Shown here piece by piece: positions 36,535-43,556 of a DNA stretch of 64,000 bases. The notes beneath the pieces are model-generated. The model made no database searches, was not told the DNA's origin, and saw only the letters and a list, made by a program, of their open reading frames with translations. The DNA comes from Paenibacillus dendritiformis. Its GTDB lineage: Bacteria; Bacillota; Bacilli; Paenibacillales; Paenibacillaceae. Positions within the stretch are counted from its first letter, which is position 1. Each line of letters starts with the position of its first letter. The position numbers and the translations under genes were made by a program. Location of the stretch: assembly GCF_021654795.1 (NCBI RefSeq), contig NZ_AP025344.1, forward strand, positions 4,154,501-4,218,500. Direction: 5' to 3'.

Positions 36535-39500
36535 TTATAGTATCAAATCTAAAACAACATGTAGTTTATCGTCACGCACCACTTTTACACTTTTTATTAT
36601 CATTTTTTGTCCAGCATTAAAAAGCAACTCTGCTTCATCAGAATAGTTACTAATCTTTCCAATATAAGCGGCATTAGCTCCTTTTGGAACATTTATATCC
36701 CACGCGACTGTCATAAAATCAAATGAAGACTCTTTTACAATTGCAGTACTAACAAACGCATCATCTTTGAATATCTTCCCTACTAGTGAATTATAATCAA
36801 TTTTCCCATTCTTATCTATTTCAAGTAAATTTTCAAAGGGTTTAAGATCTGTTCCTCTATATACTTGCATATCATGTGGGACTTTCGCTTTACGCAGTCC
36901 ACTTTCGATATCCTTAATCACTTGTAGTTCTACACCATCTAAAGAATCGCTATATCCTCTCAGATAGGCATTTATTTTACTATAATCATCCCCTGTATAC
37001 TGATTAATAGCTTTTATTTCGTTCACAGTTAATGATTCAAGCCAGCTATCATAATATTTGCTTCCCCATTGATCGGCTTGTTCAAGATTATTAAGGGGGA
37101 GTTTTTCTTCACTAACTCCTTTTTTACCTTCCCCCATCCCCTCAGTCCGTGGCGCTACCTCTCCTTTACTCTTGAGAGGATTCACCCTCGCCGTACCTTC
37201 AATCTGTGGCGGTGCTTCTCCTTTACCCTTGAGAGGCTTCACCCTCGCCGTACCCAGCTCATGTTCAACCTGCTTCTTCCACGCTGCCCATGAATCACCC
37301 ATCGCCGACATGGTCTTGCTGTTTGCCAGCTTGTCCGCTGCCTTATACAACCCGTGCTTGGCCAACATAGACAGGTTCACTACCATCAGAGCGGTTCCCA
37401 ACTGATCCAGCCGCTCCTGGTCCATTCCCAGGAACTTCGGATTGGTATACGCATTCCCGTTCTTCAGATCCGACAGCTTCTCCATGTTCACGATAATCAT
37501 GGACGTTCCAAGGGCCGCATCGGCCACGGCCAGTAAATACAGGGAGGCTCCCTGCGTCGGAATCGCAGCAATGATAGCCACTACGCCAAAGAGAATGTTA
37601 AATTCGGCAACCAGTATTTGCGGGTCTATAATAAGAACCTGGAATGTGTATCGGGATAAGTATACCGTTTTTTGACTTTGCTTGCTCACATAATTTGGTT
37701 TTTGCGGAATGATATATTCGAGTTCCATTTGTTCTAGCCAAGGGCTGATCTGCTGCAGCGTATCCCTTATACCGGTGGACTCTACGAATCGCTCGATCAG
37801 TCCAGGTTTCCCGCTTGAGGTCCCCTGATGGGATGAGCCCTGACCGCCCAATACCGGAGGAGCCGGTAACATTACCTGAATTTCGGACTGCGACTTGCCG
37901 GCAGCTACCCCTTGTGCCATGACTTGCTTCGAGCGTTGCTGCCACTCATAGATAGCCGTTCGATCCCGGTCCATCTGGTCATAGGCCTGCTGCTCCTTTT
38001 CCAGTTCCGCTTGTTTCTCCTTTTTGCTCTTCTTCTCAGGCTCGACTGCGGGTGGTTTCACATATTTCTGCTGGTAGATCGTCTTCTGTTCGTCCGGCGA
38101 TTTGCTGCTCATCCAGTTCCGCGCCTTTTCTGCCAGACCGGGATCGTTCTTTGCCTCCTCGGCAACCTTGCTGCGAATGTCGGCTCGTTGACTATCCGTT
38201 AACTGAACTGCCGCCTTTAATTGTAACGACAATTCAATCTCCTGTTTCATGATTTCTCCCTGAGCCAGCGTATCCAGATACAACTCTTCCAGCTCTTTTT
38301 CGGTCAGCAGCTCCATAAAGTCCACTTCGACCTTCTGGAAATCGACATGGGCGCTCTGAATTCCCACCCGATTGCCGTTCAGTACAACATACTGGTCCGT
38401 ATTGGTCTGAAGCACGATCTGCTCCTCAGCGCGAATGCGGAAGCTTTCCAGAATCCCCTGCTCGCTTCCGCTGCCTGCTTCAATCTGGTTGCCCGCGACA
38501 ACGAGCAGATCCTCGCTGGCATTCAGGGTAATATTCCCTTCATCCAGATGCAGACGGACCGTTCCCTTCTCGAACAGCACCCCGTCCTCGCCAAGCTGCA
38601 TTCTGGCCTCGCCCGGCATTTCGAATACCTTCGTCGCGGGCTTCTGGAATACGGTCCGGCTCCTCATCTCCTCGCCGCCGCCACGAACGGAGTTGATGGC
38701 GATTGCCTGCTTCTCCGTGCCGTTAGGGAAGTAGACCTTAATTCGTGCCCCCTCATCCGGCAAACAGTGAAAAATATTGTTGCCTTCCCCCGAATACGGG
38801 AACCACCAATTGCCCTGCTCATCATGTTGATCATCGATGTCCAGGTGCACTTTCACCATATTGTTGGCCCGTTTGACTACGCGTCCTTCCAGAGACCTGC
38901 CCTGAAGCTTATCGTTGCGGCGGGATTTACGGCGCAAGCTCTGGCGCTGGACCAGCAGATACTCGTACTGCAACAAGCCGCCGGAGGCATAGCTGATGAC
39001 AGACTCGGAGACCACCCATATCCGGTTCTTGAACGATACGTCTTCTCCGACATGAAAATACTGCTCGCTGGTTACCCGGTAGCTTACAAAATCGGATTCG
39101 ACGAGCTTGTTAGCATCCTCGCCCTCCGCAAGGGCCTTGAACTCCTGATAGAGCGCCCGGTCCTTGATCACCGTGTATCGACGGGCATGCAGTTCCTTGC
39201 CCCAGGATAAATCCGGCACGCCGAAGTAGACACGGGGAGCATCCATTGCGACATCCGGTAAAATAACTGTGCCGACCCGGGAAGCCAGCCGCTTCAGGAA
39301 CTGCCAATCCGTCTCTTCATATTGGACCAGCAGGGCTCCAGTCGATGCCTCGTCACGGGTCGCCATGTTCTGGGCATCCCCTCCGGGATAGTCCTTGGCG
39401 AGCTGCCGAATCGCATCGGTGTAGGTGAGGTGCTTGTTCTGGTACGACCGGCTCTTCGGCTTCATATCCATGATGTGAGTCCGTGAGAGCGCATGGACTT

Positions 39501-39777
39501 CTACCAGAGGAATTCCATCCTCCATCTGGATATCCACTTTGGCAATCCCCCCGGCGAACCAGCTCTCGGGTCTGGATTCCGTTCTCATTTGCAGTACCAG
39601 ACTGTCGTTGAAGCTGCTGTGAAGAAGGCACTGCTCGGCCTCCTCTTCACTCATCCGGGCTGTAAATACGCATCGTGCATGCGCATTAAAAGTCCGCTCA
39701 ACCCGGAAGCTGCGGAGGTCCTTGATCTGGTAAGGCCACTGCAGCTCAAATCCATCCCCCTGATAGATCACATTCAT
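36535..39777 (-). CDS. VgrG-like protein with C-terminal ADP-ribosyltransferase toxin domain
   Basis: 1080 residues. About 1-285 resembles the VgrG/phage late-control D hub (HIMDMKPKSRSYQNKHLTYT). About 290-367 resembles a gpV/gp5 OB-fold (GRSLEGRVVKRANNMVKVHL, FHCLPDEGARIKVYFPNG), followed by a beta-helix-like spike to about 490. A charged coiled coil spans 500-620 and a hydrophobic segment 712-775 (FGVVAIIAAIP) may help cross a membrane. Two 19-residue linker repeats lie at 842-879. The tip (about 900-1080) is an ADP-ribosyltransferase: Arg974 in VYRGT, S-T-A at 1010-1012 and an E-x-E motif at 1048-1050 (DEAELLF). E-x-E enzymes usually modify arginine; the target is unknown. The preceding gene encodes a PAAR-like protein; no sheath or tube genes are nearby. 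Confidence 0.87.
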   Translation of the reverse strand: MNVIYQGDGFELQWPYQIKDLRSFRVERTFNAHARCVFTARMSEEEAEQCLLHSSFNDSLVLQMRTESRPESWFAGGIAKVDIQMEDGIPLVEVHALSRTHIMDMKPKSRSYQNKHLTYTDAIRQLAKDYPGGDAQNMATRDEASTGALLVQYEETDWQFLKRLASRVGTVILPDVAMDAPRVYFGVPDLSWGKELHARRYTVIKDRALYQEFKALAEGEDANKLVESDFVSYRVTSEQYFHVGEDVSFKNRIWVVSESVISYASGGLLQYEYLLVQRQSLRRKSRRNDKLQGRSLEGRVVKRANNMVKVHLDIDDQHDEQGNWWFPYSGEGNNIFHCLPDEGARIKVYFPNGTEKQAIAINSVRGGGEEMRSRTVFQKPATKVFEMPGEARMQLGEDGVLFEKGTVRLHLDEGNITLNASEDLLVVAGNQIEAGSGSEQGILESFRIRAEEQIVLQTNTDQYVVLNGNRVGIQSAHVDFQKVEVDFMELLTEKELEELYLDTLAQGEIMKQEIELSLQLKAAVQLTDSQRADIRSKVAEEAKNDPGLAEKARNWMSSKSPDEQKTIYQQKYVKPPAVEPEKKSKKEKQAELEKEQQAYDQMDRDRTAIYEWQQRSKQVMAQGVAAGKSQSEIQVMLPAPPVLGGQGSSHQGTSSGKPGLIERFVESTGIRDTLQQISPWLEQMELEYIIPQKPNYVSKQSQKTVYLSRYTFQVLIIDPQILVAEFNILFGVVAIIAAIPTQGASLYLLAVADAALGTSMIIVNMEKLSDLKNGNAYTNPKFLGMDQERLDQLGTALMVVNLSMLAKHGLYKAADKLANSKTMSAMGDSWAAWKKQVEHELGTARVKPLKGKGEAPPQIEGTARVNPLKSKGEVAPRTEGMGEGKKGVSEEKLPLNNLEQADQWGSKYYDSWLESLTVNEIKAINQYTGDDYSKINAYLRGYSDSLDGVELQVIKDIESGLRKAKVPHDMQVYRGTDLKPFENLLEIDKNGKIDYNSLVGKIFKDDAFVSTAIVKESSFDFMTVAWDINVPKGANAAYIGKISNYSDEAELLFNAGQKMIIKSVKVVRDDKLHVVLDLIL
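37141..37254 (-). repeat. Tandem 57-base repeat in the toxin linker
   Basis: Residues 842-860 and 861-879 of the toxin are two copies of GTARVxPLKxKGExxPxxE, 13 of 19 residues identical, encoded by adjacent 57-base units (37198-37254 and 37141-37197). They sit between the hydrophobic segment and the toxin tip, next to the point where base composition falls sharply. Confidence 0.85.
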
Positions 39778-39801
39778 TATCTACATCTCCCCCCTGGGCG
39801 G

Positions 39802-40512
39802 CTACCTGGCGGCGAATTCCGGGGGAGCCGGATCCATGCCATTGGTCAACAAACGAAGCTGCCCGCCACACGCACAGAACAGGCAGGACTTGCTGGTGAG
39901 CGCAGGTACCCCCTGAATGGATACATTGGGGCTTCCGTTCGTCCACTGCAGCTTCGCTCCGGCCAACGCGCCAAGCAAGGAGCCCAACATAGGCATGATG
40001 CTTAATGCGCTTTGTTGAGCCGTCCCCTGGGCTGCAGAAGGAGCCTTCGCAGGCGCCGATGCCGATACGGCCGATACCGTGGGCATGATTTGCGGCGCAC
40101 ACGGATAAATGGCTTGCTGAAAGGTCGGCTCCGTTGGATCGGGGTCAATGATGTACGATGGATCGGAATACGGGCCCGCTATACGTTCAGCCTGTTTCAT
40201 CGGATGCAGCTCACTCCGGCAAAAACCGAAAGAATAGAAGTTCCCGTCGATTTCCCTTCCCATTTTCTGATAGGGAATACCGTATATCGTCCCCGGCTCC
40301 GAAGTCGAAGGTACGCAATCCTCCACCGTCAGCATCGGTTTCCCGTTAATGTACACCCCGTTCGGCTCAAGCTTGTTGAGCACCTCCTCATGTGTTCCGA
40401 ATGAACAGTGCATGTAGGCTCCTGCCGTTACATATGTATCTTCACTCCTCCAGGGAGAGGTGAGCAGCTTGTTCAGCGTATCTTTGGATAATATCGTATC
40501 TGTAACTCCCAT
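39802..40512 (-). CDS. DUF4280 PAAR-like protein
   Basis: 236 residues. Two conserved blocks, YVTAGAYMHCSFGTHEEVLNK near the N-terminus and LTSKSCLFCACGGQLRLLTNG near the C-terminus, flank an Ala/Pro-rich middle. This is the pattern of DUF4280, a family regarded as PAAR-like, that is, a cone capping a VgrG spike. The paired cysteines could bind a metal. The ATG directly follows the stop of the preceding gene and has GGAGA at normal spacing, and the VgrG-like gene starts 24 bases after its stop, so all are cotranscribed. It probably sharpens or loads the VgrG-like spike. Confidence 0.8.
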   Translation of the reverse strand: MGVTDTILSKDTLNKLLTSPWRSEDTYVTAGAYMHCSFGTHEEVLNKLEPNGVYINGKPMLTVEDCVPSTSEPGTIYGIPYQKMGREIDGNFYSFGFCRSELHPMKQAERIAGPYSDPSYIIDPDPTEPTFQQAIYPCAPQIMPTVSAVSASAPAKAPSAAQGTAQQSALSIMPMLGSLLGALAGAKLQWTNGSPNVSIQGVPALTSKSCLFCACGGQLRLLTNGMDPAPPEFAAR

Positions 40513-41049
40513 CTACATTTCTCCTTCGGTGATCTGAATTGGTCTTACAGTCAGCCCATATATGCCCGCCCTCAGCAGAGCTTCGGCAATATCAAGACGG
40601 ACAATCACCAGTTGGGCAGGGAAATAGGAAATGCTAAATACCGGAGCCTCTTCCAACCCGCGAAGATCAGCCGTCATCCCCATAATTTGTCCCCCCTGGA
40701 TCAAAGCCCGTTCAGGATTCGTACACATCGCCTTCGGCAGATTCACCCAGTTATAGAACGAATGCCTTTGCTGCTCCAGGTTCATGATTGCGACTCTTTT
40801 GCGGGCAGTATCAGGCGCGGCTTTCAAGATGACTTTGGACAGTTCTTCGCCAAGCAGCAGCACCGGAGGCTGCGCCAGAATACAGGGGAAGGCAAAAGGC
40901 TGACTCTGCTTGACATAGACGATCTCTTCATCTGCAGCATATTCGTAGCCCAGAAGCATGCGCTCCGGCCATTGCAGACTGCCTCCATTCACCGGAAGTC
41001 CTCTGTCGTATTCAATCACATGGTATTGCGTTTCCCGTTTTTCCTTCAT
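40513..41049 (-). CDS. Unknown protein of the VgrG/PAAR-like cluster
   Basis: 178 residues from ATG 41049, which lies nine bases past the stop of the pentapeptide-repeat gene; an ATG at 41073 would overlap that gene. The sequence is mixed alpha/beta (VILKAAPDTARKRVAIMNLE, VFSISYFPAQLVIVRLDIAE) with no signal peptide, membrane segment or recognised family. Its fixed place between the pentapeptide-repeat and DUF4280 genes suggests a chaperone or adaptor needed to assemble the spike or load the effector. The function is unknown. Confidence 0.75.
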   Translation of the reverse strand: MKEKRETQYHVIEYDRGLPVNGGSLQWPERMLLGYEYAADEEIVYVKQSQPFAFPCILAQPPVLLLGEELSKVILKAAPDTARKRVAIMNLEQQRHSFYNWVNLPKAMCTNPERALIQGGQIMGMTADLRGLEEAPVFSISYFPAQLVIVRLDIAEALLRAGIYGLTVRPIQITEGEM

Positions 41050-41057
41050 GAATCGCC

Positions 41058-42200
41058 CTATGCCTCCACCCATTCCACTGCAGCCCGCTGCTCGGGGGTC
41101 AACACTACCCGAAATCGATCCTGCGCAAGCATCCGGCTGCCGGTCAGATCGGCTCCCGTGAAATCCGCCTGTTCCAGCTCCGCCCCCGTGAAATCGCCGG
41201 CTATCTTCGCATATCTAAAGGTTGCATGGCTCAGGTTCGCTCCCTGGAACTGAACGCCGTTCATGCCATATATCAGACCATGCGTCTCCACGAACGTATC
41301 GCGCCCGCCCAATGCTCCGTCGAACCTGGCCCCAGTTAGGTCACATCCGCGAAAGTCCGTATCATACAGCAAGGTCTTTCCATAATCGACATGCTCGCAT
41401 CGACACTGTTCAAATCGGGTTCCTAGCAAGCTCGCTCCCTCCATGCAGCTGCCGGTTAATGCAGCTTTTTCGAATCGGGCGTAATTCAAATCCAGCTCCC
41501 TATAATCTCCCTGCGTCAAATTCACTCCTGCAATGTGTTCATAGATGTATTCATCGGGCAGCCGCTTCTCCAGCCATCCCTTGCAGGTGACAGGACTTCG
41601 CTGGTTAGCATTGATCCGGAATACCGATTCGGTCACTTCATGGTCCCGATACTCACCCACGCGGACTTCAAATTGCATATCCTTGCCGATGCCTCGAAAT
41701 GAATCCAGCGCTCGAATGACATCCATCGCATAACGAACAGCGTGAACCATATAGACGTGAAAAGGGTATAACTGCCCCGTCCGCCAGGTCTCGAACACGG
41801 CCCGATCAAGCCGATTCATATATCGCCTGCGGATGTTCTCGCATTCCTCAAACCATTGATCCGCATAACGATAGATACAGCCCGCGTCATACCAAAATCC
41901 GGTGTCAGCCGCATCGCCTTCACTGTTCCGGCCGCTCGCGTGCAGCATATAGGCGGGATCGCCCTGTTGCAACCTGGTCCGCATCAGGGACACGTGCAGC
42001 GTGCTGCATGCCTGAAGCTCCCCCCGTTCCTGCTGCGACTTCACTTGTTCACAGAAGGCATCGAACAAGGGGACAATTCCCTCTACTATCTCTCTTTTAT
42101 GTCCTGCATAATAGGTATGCAGTTCGTGTATTTTGGCATTGCGAAGCGGCAGCGCTTCCTGCTCCAGGAACTGCTGCCACAACTCCATATGGTCCATCAT
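41058..42200 (-). CDS. Pentapeptide-repeat protein of the VgrG/PAAR-like cluster
   Basis: 380 residues. The first 220 are helical, charged and unrecognised (QQFLEQEALPLRNAKIHELH). From about 225 to 360 there are pentapeptide repeats of the A(D/N)LxX kind (LDLNYARFEKAALTGSCMEGA, TDFRGCDLTGARFDGALGG, AELEQADFTGADLTGSRML), which fold as a right-handed beta-helix. Pentapeptide-repeat proteins are known neighbours of VgrG and PAAR genes in type VI clusters, where an adaptor role is proposed. The gene starts 17 bases after the remnant of a second VgrG-like gene and is followed without a gap by the unknown 178-residue protein. Confidence 0.82.
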   Translation of the reverse strand: MMDHMELWQQFLEQEALPLRNAKIHELHTYYAGHKREIVEGIVPLFDAFCEQVKSQQERGELQACSTLHVSLMRTRLQQGDPAYMLHASGRNSEGDAADTGFWYDAGCIYRYADQWFEECENIRRRYMNRLDRAVFETWRTGQLYPFHVYMVHAVRYAMDVIRALDSFRGIGKDMQFEVRVGEYRDHEVTESVFRINANQRSPVTCKGWLEKRLPDEYIYEHIAGVNLTQGDYRELDLNYARFEKAALTGSCMEGASLLGTRFEQCRCEHVDYGKTLLYDTDFRGCDLTGARFDGALGGRDTFVETHGLIYGMNGVQFQGANLSHATFRYAKIAGDFTGAELEQADFTGADLTGSRMLAQDRFRVVLTPEQRAAVEWVEA

Positions 42201-42216
42201 CCCGTCCCCCGCGTTC

Positions 42217-42754
42217 CTACTGGTTCATTAATATCTCGATTCCCTTAATGACGACCTGCCCCTGATCAATCGTCAGGCCCCCATTTCCCCCCTTGGTGGA
42301 CATGTCAATCTGATTGGCAAGCAGGGTCACGGACTCCGACACCATCTCGAGTTTGTCCGTCCGGATAGATTCTGGCAATCTTCTGCATGACGTCCGGGAT
42401 CAATAAGGCCGCGTTCTGATAAGAGCGTGTCTCGCGCCGAAGATCCATGACATGCGAATGGGACACCGCTTCCGCCTCAAGCCAATACACCTGATTCTCT
42501 ACCCTCACCTGGAGCTTCAGAATGACACCGTGAAATAATCGCTGCTTCTTCCCCTCTTCATCCGTATAGCACAGCTCAACCGGAGTGCTCTCATCCGCCA
42601 TGCGCACATATTGTTCTTCCTTCTCTTCTGGAATCACTCCGGCGAAGCTGAGCTTCCCATGATCGTTAACGGCCATATGTAATGCAACCTTATGGATACG
42701 GATCTCAAATGGCTGAATCTGCAGTTGCTCGTAACTGACTGTCGTTAGAGACAT
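42217..42754 (-). pseudogene. VgrG-like paralogue with large internal deletion
   Basis: The frame from ATG 42754 (GGGAAGGT in front) encodes about 135 residues parallel to the N-terminus of the VgrG-like toxin. HSHVMDLRRETRSYQNAALL aligns with HIMDMKPKSRSYQNKHLTYT, and IYPDGQ with DYPGGD. It then shifts frame. In another frame the next 45 residues (SESVTLLANQIDMSTKGGNG and LTIDQGQVVIKGIEILMNQ, stop at 42217) look like the end of a VgrG beta-helix. Several hundred residues between the two are missing, so this is a deletion scar near 42350-42365. It shows that the cluster once held a second VgrG-like gene at its head. Confidence 0.78.
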
Positions 42755-42881
42755 ACCTTCCCCACCCGCTGAAAAAATTTTATTACCTTCTTATCGACTT
42801 TTACCATATTTTTATTTACACTCCACCCAAAATTTCCAAATAAACAATCCATGAACTTACAGTAGTCGAGTTCTCAATCTG

Positions 42882-43075
42882 GTATAGACGTTCTGGCGGC
42901 CGATCCCGATGACGAAAGTGTTATGCTCGATGCCTCCATCGTTCGTGTTCACCAACATGCGCGGGGGCAAAAGGGGGCAGCGATTCCAACCCATCGGACG
43001 ATCACGCGAAGGCTTAACCAGCAAGATTCATGCCGTTGTAGAGACGGACTTGGCAATCCGCTACGCTTCCATCTT
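42882..43075 (+). pseudogene. IS5-family transposase fragment
   Basis: A short, frameshifted piece of a DDE transposase: MLDASIVRVHQHARGQKG in one frame, then IGRSREGLTSKIHAVV in the next, then DGLGNPLRFHLN back in the first. These are the second-Asp region motifs of IS5-type elements. The 255 bases after it hold a lysine-rich open stretch of unknown origin and then a terminator hairpin. Confidence 0.75.
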
Positions 43076-43333
43076 AATAAACAGGATAAGACGCTACCAA
43101 CAGTAAAAAAGGGCAGTAAGACGCCAAAAAAGGTGAAAAGGAAAGAACATAAATCAAAACCTAAGGATTCATTTTTGAAAATGGGACCAAAACAATGCTC
43201 CGTTCAAGAAATAATAGAGTGTGAAGTAACTAAGCTGCACCAGGCAACAAATGCATGCAAAAGGTATGATCGGAATAACGTACCCGTAAACTGTAAGATT
43301 TCCTCATACTTAGTTGAATTGACGAGTTACTAA

Positions 43334-43390
43334 AAAAGCTCAAAAAGCCTGTAGCCGGCAAACATTGCCGGTACAGGCTTTTTTGAGCTT
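43334..43390. terminator. Long hairpin, bidirectional terminator (copy 2 of repeated element)
   Basis: AAGCTCAAAAAGCCTGTAGC continuing to CGGCAA pairs along about 25 bases with TTGCCGGTACAGGCTTTTTT and GAGCTT, interrupted by one extra base. T-tracts on both strands suit termination in both directions, here after the ribonucleotide reductase gene and the IS fragment. It shares the AAGCCTGTAGCYGGCAAACRTTGCC core with the hairpin at 32309-32344. Confidence 0.75.
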
Positions 43391-43556
43391 ATAAACATAC
43401 AGTTGCATTCATCTCTGCATAAATATTCGTAATTCTGTATATAACTCTAATTTTCAATATATGTGACGAAATATTCTGACCTATTAAGCATAAATTCATT
43501 CTCGTCTTTTATGCAGAATCACAATATATATCCCCATTCAGGGGGACTTCCGTCTT

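Noticed and set aside
37141..37254. CRISPR-like repeat
   Set aside because: Only two units, directly adjacent without spacers and within a coding frame; it is a protein linker repeat.
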